Origin: Gnetum montanum | Lineage: Eukaryota > Streptophyta > Gnetopsida > Gnetales > Gnetaceae | Reading direction: 5' to 3' | NCBI GenBank assembly: GCA_015680685.1 | Contig: MNCI01036463.1 | Span: 1,324,162 to 1,388,161, forward strand | DNA length: 64,000 bases | In this document: positions 11,873 to 24,965 of the stretch, in pieces | Numbering within the stretch: position 1 is the first letter of the stretch | How the letters are laid out: each line of letters begins with the position of its first letter | Translations under genes and position numbers: made by a program | Notes under the pieces: generated by a model | The model's input: the letters and a program-made list of their open reading frames with translations, nothing else | What the model was told of the DNA's origin: nothing | Database searches by the model: none

Positions 11873-14800
11873 CATGTAGTATGGCTTTAGATAGGAATCA
11901 CTAACTAGATTGGCCAACTCATTTTCATTCATGTTGGCTATCCTGAACACACCATTCTTATAGGCTCTAGTGCCAAGGAAGGACCCTTTCCAATTGGTTG
12001 AGAATTTGTTTGCATGCTCAAGGATGGCTTTGAAGACTAGGTCATACTCCTAGATCTTTCGCATGGTTAAGTTATGGTTATGCTACCATTTTTGCCTATA
12101 TTGATAGTGTTCGATTTGAGAAAGTTCTTGCATTCATTGCTCCTCCATCGAGTCCAAGGTTGCTGTCCATAGCTGCTTGCCCTACTCATCATTTATGAAG
12201 TTAGTTAAGGCTACTTAGAGCCATGGAACTTGCAATTTAAGAGGTAAAACAACTTTAGAATCATAAACCAAGCTATACAGGGTCATACTAGTTGTCATGT
12301 GATAGGTTGTTTTATATGCCCATAGTGCATGGACAACCACTTGTGCCATTTGTGCTTGTTTTTGTTGAGCATCTTCTTGAGCAAGTTGATGATGGCCTTG
12401 TTGCTTGCTTTTGCATGTCCATTGGCTTGGGGGTAATAAGGAAATGAGAAAGAATGCTTAATGCCTAGGTCATGATAGAACTCTTTTTTACTTGGTTATT
12501 AAATCATGGTCCATTGTTTATAACTATAGTGATGGGTATGTCAAAATGAGCTACAATGTTATCTAGGATGAATTTGCAGACTTGTTTAGATGTAGTCTTC
12601 CATAGGGAAATGGCCTCAACCCACTTTGAAAAGTATTCAGTTATGATGATGATAAAGCTATTCCCTACAGAAGACTTAGGAATTATAGGTCCAATGATAT
12701 CCAACCCCTATCGTTGAAATGACCATGTTATTTTAAGTGGTATGCAACTCATTTGGTGGTACATGTATAAGGTTGCTATATCGTTGGCATGTGTCACATT
12801 GCTTAACCTTCTATAGGTAGTCATTTTCCATATGGGCCCAATAGTATCATAACCATCTAATCTTAGCGACCATAGGTCTCAGTTCTATATGTTCTCCACA
12901 AACACCCTCATGAACCTCCTATAGGACTAATATAGTTTTAGTTTTACCTAAATAGTTTAGGAGTATGTCATCATAGGATCATCGACATAAGGTGTTATCA
13001 ACTATGATGACATACTACTTTGATCACTTGCATACAACACCCTTCTGAGTAGTAGTTAGGCCTTGTGAGGATTCGCCATGCATAAGGTAAAATTTGATAT
13101 CATCATATCATTCTCTAGAAGGAGAAGTATAAACAACATCCACAAAGGTATCCTTAGTGTTTTATGTCATAGGAGTAGTATAGTTCATGGTTAAAGTGGG
13201 CAACTTAAAAAACACCTTTGATGTCACACTAAGGAGTAACATTGTAATTATGTCGGCTATGACATTCTCATTTTGGGATATGTATTGGATATCAACATTT
13301 GTGAATTGTGATAATAATTGCTTCCCTAGGTCACAATAAGGTTGTAAGTATTTGGCTTTACATGCATAGACTTCAATCACATGCTTAACCATGAATTGTA
13401 AATTACCTTTGATTATTAAGTGTCTAATTCCCAGGTCATGAGCTATCATCATACCTTTGAATAAATCCTTGTTCTCTACTATGTTGGTACATGAGAACTC
13501 AAAATGATATGTGAAGGGTCAAATTTCACTAGATGGAAATGTTCTGATGGCAGTGGAACTGGCCCCATGGGCAGTTGAAGCTTCATCAAAGTGCTTGATC
13601 ACCTCATAACCCTTAGGCACTTAGCTAACTATGTTAATGTGCTCATTAGGGAACTCAAGATCTATGGCTATTTGGTCACTGACAGGTGAAACTATGAGTT
13701 GTACAGCTATATATTTTTCTTTTGTTGAGGATTGAAAGACATAATGAAGGTCAAATTCCATGGTTATGGCTTTCCATTGGGCTATATGGCTACTTTCATA
13801 GATGTCGGTTATTATGGCTATGAGCACATTGTCTTTGCAAATGACGTTGACTTAGCTTTCAAAGAGGTAGTATCTCCACTTCTTCAAAGATAAGAATAGT
13901 GCTAGACAATACTTCTTCAGTTCAGTGTATTAGGTCTTGTGGGCAATTGATGCATGGCTAAGATAGTATACTAGCATCTCTACTCCATCATCACATTTTT
14001 GATAGAGTAAGGAAGCAATGGATATGTCAAAGATGGCAAGGTAGATGTAGAATGATTTACCCTCTTGTGTAGGATAGACCATTAGTAGTTGTGCTAACTC
14101 TTGTTTAAGGTTTTCAAAGACCTTTTGGCATTGAGCCATCCACTCATACTAAACCCCTTTCATAAGCAAGTGTTGCATGAGCTGTAAGTTATTCGTAAGT
14201 CTAACTATAAAACTATGAATGAATTGCAATTTGTGTTGTAATGTGTGAAGCTCCTTAAGGTTCGTAGGTGCTTCCAATTTAGATATGACCTTAACCTTAT
14301 TAGGATCAACATGTATCCTTGCTTCAGATACTACAAAGCTAAGCATCTTATTGGTCTTAACACTGAAGATGCACTTCTTAGGATTGAGCCTAAGCTCATA
14401 TTTAAGGCATTACCTAAGCACAAGATCTAGGTCATTAGCATGGTCATTAGCCATTTTTGACTTAATGGCTATGTCATCTATGTAATTATTGAAAAAACCT
14501 AGCATGTAGTCACTGAAGATATAGGTCATGGCTCTTTGGTATGTTGCTCCTACATTCTTAAGGCCAAAGGGCATCATGGCATAGCAAAAGGTACACCAAA
14601 GGGTCATGAAGGTCATGCTAAGTTGGTGCTCTAGGTTGATCCTAATCTAGTTATATCTTGAGAAGCCATCCAGAAAGGACAATAGGACATGTCCAGCCAT
14701 AGGATCAATAAGTTGATCAAGACTAGGCAAAGGGAAGCCATTATTGATAGTTTTTTTATTTAGGTCACAAAAATTGATGCAAATATGGATATTCCCATTT

Positions 14801-15100
14801 TTCTTAGGCACTACCACTATGTTGGACACCCACTTTGTGTAGTCAACAACCCTAATGAAATAATCTTAGTAGAGTTTTGAGATCTCATCACGAACTACCA
14901 AGGCCAAATCAGGTCCAATCTTGTGTACTTTTTACTTAATTTGTCTAATGCTAGGGTCTAGTATGATGTTGTGCTAGAGTAAGCATGGATCAAGGCCTAG
15001 AATATCCTCATATGGCTAGGAAAAGACTTTAATGTTGCCTTGTAGGACCTTTGCTATGTCTTGAGCTTGTTGAGGTTTTAGTGAGGAATGTAGTTTAAGG
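11873..15100 (-). pseudogene. Tat-like pol relic (RT, RNase H, integrase)
   Basis: A polymerase gene of the Ty3/gypsy Tat type, read 15.1 to 11.87 kb. RT starts near 15.03 kb with a GLDPCLL-like block; SNIVVVPKKNGNIHICINFCDLN follows at 14829 and the catalytic box YIDDIAIKSK, still intact, near 14478. A first RNase H/connection domain spans 14346-13620. A second, archaeal-type RNase H lies at about 13590-13160, where KGNLQF replaces the usual GDSQL. The integrase zinc finger is near 12.8 kb. The core begins MDIIGP (12704) and has INNGP where an aspartate is expected. The C-terminal end, like LKPYYM, falls at 11.87 kb. Many stops and frameshifts make it inactive. Confidence 0.85.
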
Positions 15101-16844
15101 ATTTTCTCCTCACCACTATGTGTTGTGATAGGAGCCTCAACTAGAGAGTTTTCAGTTATGTCACATGCCTCTAAGTAAAGGGTTTTGAATAGGTTTTTAG
15201 TTCATTCTAGAGGCTTCTCTATTGAGGATATGTGGTCTACAAGATTCTCAAGCTCAACATCTAGGCAATCAGGGTTGATACATCATTCAACATGACCAAG
15301 AGGTCCATGTAGATACAAAGGTAAACTAATTTGCTCCCAGGTACTCATACTTTGGTCTTGCATATCAACCAAAAGCATATTAAGTAACACATGGGTAAAA
15401 GTAAATAATTAATGCTAAAATTCTATAAAATCATGCAAACAATGTCATTCAAGGCTATAAATAGTGTAAAAACAAGCAAACAAATTGTAATAAGGGACAA
15501 ATAATGGTCAAACCAAGGTGAAACAAAGGAAAGTATGAGAAATAAGGCTAAAAATGGTCAACAAAGATCATAATTTTACCAGTTTAGGTCTTAGCAGGCC
15601 ATGATGCCAAGTTAAGGCCATAGCGAGCAATGGTGACATGATGCCAAATGGTTAAGGAAGGTCAAACCCCACTATTTGATATTAATTAGAAGCTTAAAAA
15701 GGTAAATAAGGCTATAATAAGGTATATAGAGAACATATAATGCTATATAAAGGCCATAAGAAAATTAATAAGGTTAACAATGCAACACTAGGTGAAAACA
15801 AGTTAAAGCATCATGTAATAAGCCAAAAATCAAGCAAAACAAGCTACATATGGTGAAATTTGACTAATATAGTTTAAAAGGGTTAGATTTTGTCAGTTTT
15901 AGGCCTTAGTAGGACATGTGTTAGGGCTATAAGGCTATTAGGCAAGTTTGATCATTAGTTAGGGCTATTTTTGGGCTATTTGAGCATGAAAATTGAGAGT
16001 TTTGAGGCTTCCATGTTGAGCCCCCCTTTTTTTCCATGTTGGCCAATGTGGAAGAAGAGATCCTTAATGTGGAAACTATGGAAAGTAAGTTTTAAGCATT
16101 TAGAGGTCCAAAATTAAGGTCCCAAGATCTCCCAAAGGTAGTGGTTTATCAAAATTGGGTAGTTTAGAGGTCTATAAAGGTCAAAAGCTAGTTTTGCAGC
16201 CTTCCCCCTATTTCCATCTTGGCCAGCATTTAAAAGAGGGGGTATAGAATGAATAATCAAGATTCAAGCCAAAATAGGGTTAAAAATTGTTAAATAGGTA
16301 GCCAAAACCTAGATCTAGGAGTTGTGCATCCCTTAGCTTCATTTTGAGGTATCTTTAGGTGACAAAATGTGTTGAAACAGCTTCTTCCCCCTTCCCTTCC
16401 CCGCGCCCCCCCCCCTTTTCCAAGTTGAGCATAGTATCCCCAACATGGAAGAATGGAGGGACACTTGTCTTTTGGATTCAAGGTGATTTAGGAGCACATT
16501 AACTAGGTTTCTAGGCTCCTAGGGTTGTAGATCATGATTTTGCAAGTTCTGGTTGATTTTGGATCGTTGCATGTACAAGTGTAAGAAAATCCAAAGTTTT
16601 ACCAAAATTTAGCCAGAAAAACCTTGGTTTGTAGTAAATCAACTACAATAAAAACCTTGGTAAAAATTCTAAAAAATCAAAACTTTACCTAAGACCCTTC
16701 TACAATGTATTTGCAATTCTTAACAACCCTAGATGCTAACCATATATAGTCAAAATCATGTCATCATTGCTAGTTTTTTCATGAAAATATTGCAAAAATC
16801 TCAGAGAACAGGCTAACATACTATACATTAGAAAGAGGAAAAAA
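15101..16844. other. Non-coding sequence upstream of the relic pol
   Basis: No gene is supported. Phrases like TTTAGG.CTTAGCAGG.CATG recur at about 15590 and 15905, and similar wording occurs at 11750-11830. C-rich tracts occur at 16020, 16200 and 16405. No gag or protease of the minus-strand relic is found, so its 5' half is deleted or too decayed to read. Confidence 0.35.
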
Positions 16845-17500
16845 TTGTATCTCCATAATAAAAAAATCCAAAAAATCCAAATTCATCTCCAGGATGGCCA
16901 AAAGATCCCAATGAATAATCATGTGCAATCAAAACTCAAAAATCTAATTGTACACAAGTTAGAAAAAATCATAAAATTTTACTACAACAGGAAAAAATAT
17001 GATACCAATGTTGCATATGGGATTGGGAGAAAATTTAAATCTTTCTCAGAAGATGTCCAAAATCCAAAATTTCTTTCTCAACATAATCAATAAGCCTGAA
17101 TCTTGAATTTGACACAATTTGAATGAAAAATTTCAACAAGATCAAGCCTAGTGATGAAAAAACATTTTTATAATTTGACCAATAATAAAATAGCTAGTTG
17201 ATGAGGGGTACTTAGTGGGAATTGATGAATATCCTTCACCTACAGATGGATTTGAAATGTTGATACGATTCGTATAGCCTCCTATGCCTGTTCTAATACT
17301 AGGTTTAATTGGTCTATCTAATCTTCTTCATCATGACGGCTAAGATTCATGAGTTCTACCTTGATTGCCATAGAAAGAAGCCTAAAATTCTTAGATTTGA
17401 TGTAACACACTAGGCACAAGAGATGTGTAGAAGCCAAAATCATTAAAAAAGATTAAGTGTTTAGGTTTGTGAAAATTAGGAAGGAGATTAACTGATACAG
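16845..17500. other. AT-rich sequence, nothing recognised
   Basis: An 82-codon lysine-rich frame at 16845-17093 has no known motif and looks like chance in A-rich sequence. Confidence 0.3.
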
Positions 17501-18311
17501 TGGGATTTTAAGGCTAAAATCCTTTCTAGATGCCCACACGTTGCTCATAAAGCTCTCATATGCTAAGAGATTAACCTCCAGATGCTAGAGAAATTGGATT
17601 TTAATTCTACATACTAAGAATCCAAGTTCCATAGGCTATGGTAACGTGTGGGGTAGCGTGTAACACATGGGAAAGACTTATCTTGCTACACACATTGCAT
17701 ATAAGAGTCCCTTACATTAGGCAAGCATGTGGGACAAAAAAAAAACCAAATTTCTTCATCAAACTTGCCCATATGTTACCTAGAGGGCCACAAAAAACCT
17801 TAAGAAAAATCAATAAAATTTCTTAGTACCAAAAAATCCATCTAAGAGTGGTAACATGCTAGGAATTTAGGTCCCACACATTGAGAATCAGCCTTGGCAT
17901 ATCCACACCTTGGGAATCCAACTTCCACACATTGTGGCAGTATGTGGAGTAGCATGTGGAACATACACAAACTTTTAAATCGATCAATATAGATGATACT
18001 GTATGGTAAACTAAGCTATAGATGTCTCTATACCTTGATGCTTTGATGGAAGCTTGGATAAGCCTATAACCTAGTCAAAATCCCCAAAAGCTAACATATT
18101 AGGTTCTATGTGTTGGGCAATCAAGTTCCACATGTTGTGGTAGCATGTGAAGCAATGTGTAAAGCCTACAACAATTATCAACATGTCCAAAATTGGTCAA
18201 ATTCTACATGGTAGGTATTACATGATTAAGAGCAAGTTACTAAATATTCCATACAATATAAGTGGAAAATTAACCTTCACACACTGTTAAAACTATGTTC
18301 TTACTTCACAC
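17501..18311 (+). repeat. Degenerate CACACATTGTGG / CACATGCTA repeats, left half
   Basis: Short related words recur every 30-80 bases: CCCACACGTTG, CATATGCTA, CCACACATTGTGG, GTAGCATGTGG, CCACATGTTGTGG. Several are near-palindromic. The same style continues at 42781-43150, on the other side of the nested elements, so one repeat tract was split by the insertion of element A. Confidence 0.5.
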
Positions 18312-19082
18312 TGATGTGGACAATAAACAAGCCAATGTAACATCTCTCCAATGATTAGATATTTCCCTAGAGTTTTGGCATGTTTGAGAGTGTTTTGGGA
18401 CTATTTTAATGACTTTAGGATGTTTTGGAGGCTATGGGGCCATGTTTGGAGGTTCCAAGTCTCGAAATAATCATCTTTGTATTTTGGCCTTATAGAGGAG
18501 ATGATCCATTTATAAGTGAGATGTCCTAGCTACATTGTAGATGTCTTTTCTAAGACATCCCACATGATATGAAGATGCCTACTTTGAGACCTCTACACTC
18601 AAGAAAGACATCCCCTGTTTCTTGTAAACAACTTTCATTTATTTTAATAGACATTAAATTGAATGAGAAATTGGAGGAAAGATGAAGAGATAAGGGGGAA
18701 AGATATAAATAGACTCATTGAACCTTAAATTTGAAGAAGAGAGTCTAGAGAAAGAATGAAAGAGTCTGAGGAGAGTCTAGAGAAAGAAAAGGAGAGTCTC
18801 GAGAGAGAGAGTGTGAGTGAGAGGTAAGTGAGAGAAGAGTAGAGAGAGAGAGAGAGTCTTGGAAAGGTGCCTTGATGATCATCCTTTTGTGTGTGATTTC
18901 TTTGGTTGAGTGTGTAAGAGTTGAATTGAATCTCTTGTCTATGCTTGGGAATTTATGCTTTCTTTTAGTTGTAATTTTTCCATTTGAGTAAGAATAAAGT
19001 TTCCATTTTTTTTCTTGTTGAAATTTGCTATTGTTGTGACATTGAGAGAGCTTGGATTATGGAATTCATGGAAGCTCCTCAT
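18312..19082 (+). repeat. Element A 5' LTR
   Basis: Matches 42011-42780. It contains several GAGATG/GACATC-type words (such as GAGATGTCC, AGATGTC, AGACATCCC), a purine-rich GAGAGAG stretch near 18720-18860 shared with the 3' LTR, and an end at GCTCCTCAT. I found no clear primer-binding site directly after it. Confidence 0.75.
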
Positions 19083-19477
19083 CAAATTATTAGCAAAGAA
19101 ACTTGAAATTGAAGACAATTATATTCAAGTGAATAATTCTCATCTTAGTTGCAAAGAATTAGTCCAAATTCTCAAGCTTAAATGAATTCGCACTACTTGT
19201 TCTACTCATCCTAGGGTCTGAAACTTTTCCTTTGATCCATAAGTTTGTTATATCTTTCAAGAATTGAAATATTATTATGGAATTGGATACCCATTGGCTT
19301 GTAATTGGTAAATTTTAAAGATCTTATGCTCATTTCTCTTAAGATCTAAGAATTTCTTGTCTCATTCCTTGAGAAATCTAGAAAAATTCACCTTCTAGAA
19401 TTTTGTGAAATTTATGTTTTAGATTAATTTCCATCATTTCTTTAAAGAAGAAGAGAGTTCAAGATTTGTTAAGAGAC
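19083..19477 (+). other. Element A leader
   Basis: Untranslated leader between the LTR and the first gag ATG. It is AT-rich and I see no motif. Confidence 0.4.
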
Positions 19478-21553
19478 ATGGATTACATGAGAAATTCTCT
19501 CAAGCTCATTTTTGAGAAAGTTGAAAAGCTTGAAGAGAATAAAGAACATGCTACTTCATCAAAAGCATTGAACCAAGGGTGAAAGTCATGTAATTCTTCA
19601 CCAAGACATTCTTCAAAATATTCCTTAATGCCATCTCTTGAAGATAATATTCCTTTTGAAGATAAATAATTTGGAGAAGGAGAAGCTCTAGATGATGTTT
19701 TTCCTCATGCTCCTAGTGCTAGAAATAAGTCTTAAGGCTTTAATTTTACTAGGAAAGGAAAAACGAAACTTCTGTCTAAGCCTAAACAGAAGGAAAGTGA
19801 AGGAATTGAAGTCACTCTTATAAAATATTTTAGACATTATTCAAGGATGCCTCATGTTGAAGTCAAATCCTTCAATGGCATGGAAATAACTAAATATTTT
19901 CTCTCTTGGCTAAAAATGATTAATAAGTACTTTGAACTTGAAGATGTGAACAATCATCAAAAGGTGTCATATGTTAAAATGAGATTGGAAGGTATGGAAC
20001 TTGTATGGTGGGAGAAGAAAAGTCATTATTATAAAATGAATAATGGAACTCCTATTAAAGATTGATCTTTAATCTAGTTCATGCTCAAATACAAATTTGA
20101 GAAGACTCATCATAGACAAGAGGCCATCCAAAAATTGAAGTACTTAAGGCAAGGTGATAAGAGTATAAAGGAGTACTACATGGAATTTTGTAAGGTTTTA
20201 TATCTTTCAAAATTTCATTGGGACAATTATGAACAAGCATATAACTATCATGGGAGACTTAAAAGGGAGTATTAACAAGAGTTAACCTTCTATGAGCCCA
20301 AAACATTGGAAGAGGCTTTTGAATTGGCTCTTAAGGCTACGAAGAAACTTCAAGGTTATAATAGAAGTCCTAAATCTTCTAATGGAATGAACTCCAAATA
20401 TTTTGAAAGTGAGAAAGGAGCCAATGAGAATGAAAATGCTAAGAAAGAAACCAATGAGAAACAAGAGAAGTCCAAGGAGGACCAAGATTTCAAAAAAGAC
20501 TACTTCAAGTATGAAAAGGATCAAGAAAATTGTTATGCCTCCAACCTTCAATACTTAAATTGTGGTGAAAATGAATACAAACAATGGTAGTGTGATAAGC
20601 CAAAGGTTTCTAAGAGAAAAGAACTCCAAAACTTAAAAAAAGGAGAATTCTCTAATGAAGGTAGACCTCTTGTGATTGAAGATGCAATAGAAATTAATTC
20701 TTGCACTTTCATGGAAAATGCAAATGTTAATCAAGGAAATGAGGTAGAAGAAAGATTTGACAAAGTAGAGATCAATGAGAAAATGAGTTCTCAAGTATCT
20801 CTTATTGAGCAAAGAAGTTCTCAATACTCCAAGGTTTCAAGGAAAGAAACCAAGGGCTTCATCAAAGGGACTAAGAGATCTTTAAGGTCCAAGATGGTGT
20901 ATGCTACTAATCAAGGAGAGTTCCTACCTCATGAGTCATGGGAGGTGAAGGATCTAAGTCAAAGGAGTGGAAAAGATCAAGGAATTTCTCCAAGAAGGAG
21001 TAAGAGCATCACTAGAAGGTATGATTCTCATACTTTTTGCAACTGTTCTATCCCTTGTGGTAAGGGAAAGGAGATTCTAAGCCAAGTTAAGGCTATCTCA
21101 TGGGAGATAGGTGAGTCTTCTAGCTAAGGTATGTGGAAGAATGATTTCTTTAATGGTGGTTTTGATGAAAATAATATTAAAGCCATGGAGGAGAGTTTAC
21201 CTTTTAAGTTGGTATCTTCAAAATGGGATGAAGATCTTGTTGATGATTCATTTAAAGAGGATAAGCCATTGGTATTGGAAACTTTTATTTGGGATCTTGA
21301 ACCTTCAATCTTTGAAGAGATTGGATAGCCATATGTTGAAGATCAATTTGAACCAAAGATGAATGGAAGAAGAGATGAAAAGGTAAGTAAGTATGAGCTT
21401 CACCTTGTTGATGGTAGTAATGTCTCTCATGTTGAAGCTAGTGTGATGGATGCTAGTTTTTCACCTCAACTTGGTAGTGGTTTATTCAATTGTGATAATG
21501 AGGATCATGATCATTATGATGATTTTGATGAAATTGTGAGTCATGAAAAATAA
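19478..21553 (+). pseudogene. Element A gag-type protein
   Basis: One reading frame from ATG 19478 to 21553, broken by about ten stops but no frameshift. The middle part (19847-20280) is the Ty3 gag core: VKSFNGMEITKYFLSWL, RLEGMELVWWEKK, then KLKYLRQGDKSIKEYYMEF. After a lysine/glutamate-rich hinge comes a long acidic tail (20672-21553) with DPSFKED-like, IWDLEPSIF and NVSHVEASVMDASFS blocks. I do not recognise this tail from any family. Element B has the same tail at 23427-24002. Where the two can be compared, two of A's stops correspond to glutamine codons in B (positions 21125 and 21326), which fits C-to-T decay. No zinc knuckle is obvious. Confidence 0.75.
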
Positions 21554-21838
21554 TGAGCAATGTGACTTTTAATACCATTGTTAATAAGAGGAAGACTAAT
21601 AATGGTAATTTGTTTGATGATGATGGCTATTGGGATAGTCATTTTTAGAAGATCATTATTGATGTTAGTGAAGACATTGATAATAATATGATTTTTCAGA
21701 ATTTGGAAATGATTACTATGAGTCATGATAATAATGAATTTGTCAAATGTATTGAATAACTTGATTGTCTTGGTTGTAAAATGGATAAGCAGCATAAATA
21801 TAATCCAAGTTATTGTAATGCTAATGGTGAAAGGTGGC

Positions 21839-21843
21839 TAAGT
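21839..21843. other. Target-site duplication of element B, left
   Basis: TAAGT here and at 41567-41571. Removing 21844-41566 plus one copy rejoins element A as GCTAAGTGGTAGTCT, which matches element B's own internal sequence at about 24235-24250. Confidence 0.85.
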
Positions 21844-22809
21844 TGGTGTAGGGACACCTCTTCTGATCCCCTTGTTCTACCCTACATGTTGTGTGTGTTT
21901 TTGTGTTGAACTTTTATGATGAAGATTCTTGGATGTTTTGGCATGTTTGGAGGTGTTTTTGGCTTATTTTAATGAGTTTAGGAGGTTCTATGATTTATGG
22001 GGACTTGTTGGGAGGCATCCAGAGGATCCTAGCATCAAAAGAAGCATTTTTATTTTTGGTACCTTTAGGATAGATGTCTCCCCATAGACATCTCCCTTGA
22101 AGTGTAGACATATCAATTCTAAAGGAGACATCTACCAAAAATAGTAGATGTCTCTCCCATGAGTAGGGATTTCATAGTAGAAATCTACATGAAGCCAAAG
22201 ACAATTCATACACATGGGAAAACTTTCAAAAACACCCATTCCAATTTAGGAAATAGCCAAAGCAAGATGGAAATAGCTAGGGAGAAGGTTAGAAGACTTG
22301 GAAAGTAACTGGAAAACCTCAAGTTGAGTTGAGGAAAGGTTTCTAGGATTTTTATCTTCTAGTTGCTTATAAATATTGATGTAATTCATCATTGTTAGTG
22401 TTGAAGTGAAAACGTTGAAGGTTAGCTAACCCTAACTATGGTTAGGAGAGAAAGATTGTGAAAGGTAAGGAAGGATAGCTTGTGCAAGGAAGTTGAGTGA
22501 GATGCAAGGGAAAGCACTTGAGAGAAATTAGGAGAATCTCTTATAAGTGTCTTGTCTGAGCTTGAGCTCCATTGTGAGCAATTGAGGATTAAGAAAGGAC
22601 AAGTATGACCTCTAATATCCTTCGGAGAGTTGTGAGTTGAGCTTGGCTCCTTATCTTTGATGTATTTTCTATGTATTTCGAGAATTATCTTAATATAAGT
22701 ATTATTTCCTCTATTTTATTATATTGTTCTTATTTTCTAAGCTAGATTTGGTTGGAAGTCGTGGATTGGGTCATATTGGGGTATATTAAGGTGCAACACT
22801 ACTACACTA
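21844..22809 (+). repeat. Element B 5' LTR
   Basis: Begins TGGTGTAG and ends CTACACTA, so the ends form a near-inverted repeat (TAGTGTAG/CTACACTA). It contains the words AGATGTCTCC, AGACATCTCC and GTAGATGTCTC at 22074-22165 and a TATA-like TATAAATATTG near 22370. It matches 24614-24934 joined to 40926-41566. Confidence 0.85.
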
Positions 22810-22812
22810 GAT

Positions 22813-22829
22813 TGGTATCAAAGTGAGGT
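22813..22829 (+). promoter_or_regulatory. Primer-binding site of element B (tRNA-iMet type)
   Basis: TGGTATCAAAGTGAGG starts three bases after the LTR. It is one base away from the plant initiator-Met primer site TGGTATCAGAG in its first eleven bases. It would prime minus-strand synthesis. Confidence 0.8.
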
Positions 22830-22940
22830 TTACACATTTCCATTCATTTATGTTAAAGTTTGGTGTTTTCTTTGAATGAAAGGAACATTGTTGTGAATAT
22901 TTTTGTATTTGCTTTTGAATGTCAATTTTTTTCTTTAGGT

Positions 22941-24460
22941 ATGGCTCTAAAGAAAAATACATATCAAGAGCTTAGACAAGAGCTTCAAGAGTTAAAGGAC
23001 TCATTTAAAACTTTTGTGACTAAAATGCAAGAATTTCTTCCCAAAATAAAGGTCCACAAGTTCCAAGCTTTTGTAGAAACTTCAAAAAGAGATATGAAGA
23101 AATTCAAGACTAACATGGAAAATATTTTGAAGAGAATTAATAGAATATCTTCTAGCCATTAAGAAGGGAAGGAAGATGAAAGGTCTAGTGAAGTAGACAT
23201 CAATGAGAAAAGGAGTTTTCAAGTATCTCTTATTAAAAAAGGGAGTGCTTAATGCTCAAGGATTTCAAGGAAGGAAACCAAGAGCTTTATTAAAGGGACC
23301 AAGAGATCTTCAAAGTCAAAGATGGTGTATGCTACTAATGAAGAAGATTTTCTACCTCATGAGTCATGAAAGGTAAAGGATCAAACCCAAGAGAGTTGCA
23401 AATATTAAAGGACTTCTTCAAGAAGGATGAAGGATAGCACTAGAAGGTATGATACTGATTCTTTTAATAATTTTTCTACACCTTGTGGCAAGAGGAAGGA
23501 GAGTCTAAGTCACGTTAAGACTATCTCATGGGAGAGAGGTGAGTCTTCTAGCCAAGGTATGTGGAATAATGATTTCTTTAATGATGTTTTTGATGAATCT
23601 AATGTTAAAACTATGGAGGATAGTTTAGCCTTTGAGTTGGTACCTCCAAAGTGGGATGAAAATCTTGTTGATGATTCCTTTAAAGAGGAGAAGCCATTGA
23701 AATTAGGAACTCCTATTTGGGATCTTGAACCTTCAATCTTTGATGAGATTGGACAACCACATGTTGAAGATCAAGTTGAACCAAATATGGATGGAAAAAG
23801 CCATGAAGAGGTAAGTAAGAATGAGCTTGACCATGTTGATGGTTGTAATGTCTCTCATGTTGAAGCTAGTGTGATGGATGCTAGTTTTTCACTTTCACTT
23901 GGTAGTGATTTGTTCAATGGTAATGATGAGCATCATGATCATTGTGGTGATTGTGATGGGATTGAGAGTCACATTGTGAATTTTGATACCATTATTAGTT
24001 AGAGAAAGACTAATAATGGTAATTTGTCTAATGATGATGGCTATTGGAATAGTCATTTTGAGAAGGTCATTATTAATGTAAGTGAAGACATTGATAATGA
24101 TATGATTTTCCAAATTTGGAGATGCTTGCTATTGATTATAGCAATGATAAATTTGTGAAGTGTGTTGATGGATTTGATTGTCTTAGCTATAAAATGGAAG
24201 TGCGGCATGAAGGCGATCTACATGGTGGTAATGAAAGGAAGCTAAGTGGTAGTCTTTCAAATACCAAGAAGAAGAAGGTGAAGAAGAGGAAAAGGAAGAG
24301 AAGAAAGGATGTTGAATTAATAAAGCCTAATAATTTTTATTATACTTTTTCTTTGATTATTGTAGGTTTGAGTCATCATGGGGATGCAAGGGAAGCATTC
24401 CAGGGAGATGATCAGATGAAGGAAGCATGGTGGGGCATGAGGACAAGCTCCCATGAGTAA
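22941..24460 (+). pseudogene. Element B acidic protein
   Basis: Starts at ATG 22941 with a helical, charged segment (LRQELQELKDSFKTF, likely coiled coil). It passes two or more stops (first at 23160) and has its longest open part at 23427-24002 (191 codons). The tail matches the tail of A's gag protein nearly residue for residue (GMWNNDFFND.FDE, PPKWDENLVDDSFKEEKP, IWDLEPSIFDEIG, NVSHVEASVMDASFS). The frame shifts near 24.1 kb and ends in a lysine/arginine-rich stretch (KKKVKKRKRKRRKD) at about 24265-24310 that resembles a nuclear-localisation signal. The function is unknown. Confidence 0.6.
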
Positions 24461-24600
24461 GAAAAAATCAAAATCAAAATCTCTAATGCTATTTATTCTC
24501 ATGTTTATAATGCATTGAGTCATGATTATTGTGATGGCCTTGAGTCATGGGGGCATGGTGCCTTCCAACTTGTGAAAGGTCATGAAGCATGCCATTTTTA

Positions 24601-24613
24601 AAAGTGGGAGAGC
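24601..24613 (+). other. Polypurine tract of element B
   Basis: AAAGTGGGAGAGC lies directly before the 3' LTR start TAGTGTGGGAATACC at 24614. Confidence 0.65.
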
Positions 24614-24934
24614 TAGTGTGGGAATACCTCTTTCGATCTCCTTATTCTACCCTACATGTTATGTGTGTTTTTGTGTTGAATTTTTATGATGAAGGTTGTT
24701 GGATGTTTTGGCATTTTTGGAGGTGTTTTTGACTTATTTTGATGAGTTTAGGATGTTTCAGAGCCTATGGGAACTTGTTGGAAAGCATCTAGAGGCTTCC
24801 AACATCAAAAAGGGAATTTTCATTTTTGGAACCTTCAGGATAGATGTCTCCCCAGAGACATCTCCCTTGAAGTGTAGATGTCTCAAGTTCAAAGGAGACA
24901 TGTATCAAAAATAGTAAATGTCTCATGAGATGGG
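24614..24934 (+). repeat. Element B 3' LTR, left part
   Basis: Matches the first third of the 5' LTR at 21844. It holds the hairpin GATGTCTCCCCAGAGACATC at 24843-24862 and stops at GAGATGGG, where element C begins with TGAAAC. Confidence 0.85.
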
Positions 24935-24965
24935 TGAAACACCACAAAAATCGTTAAGTGTTGTG

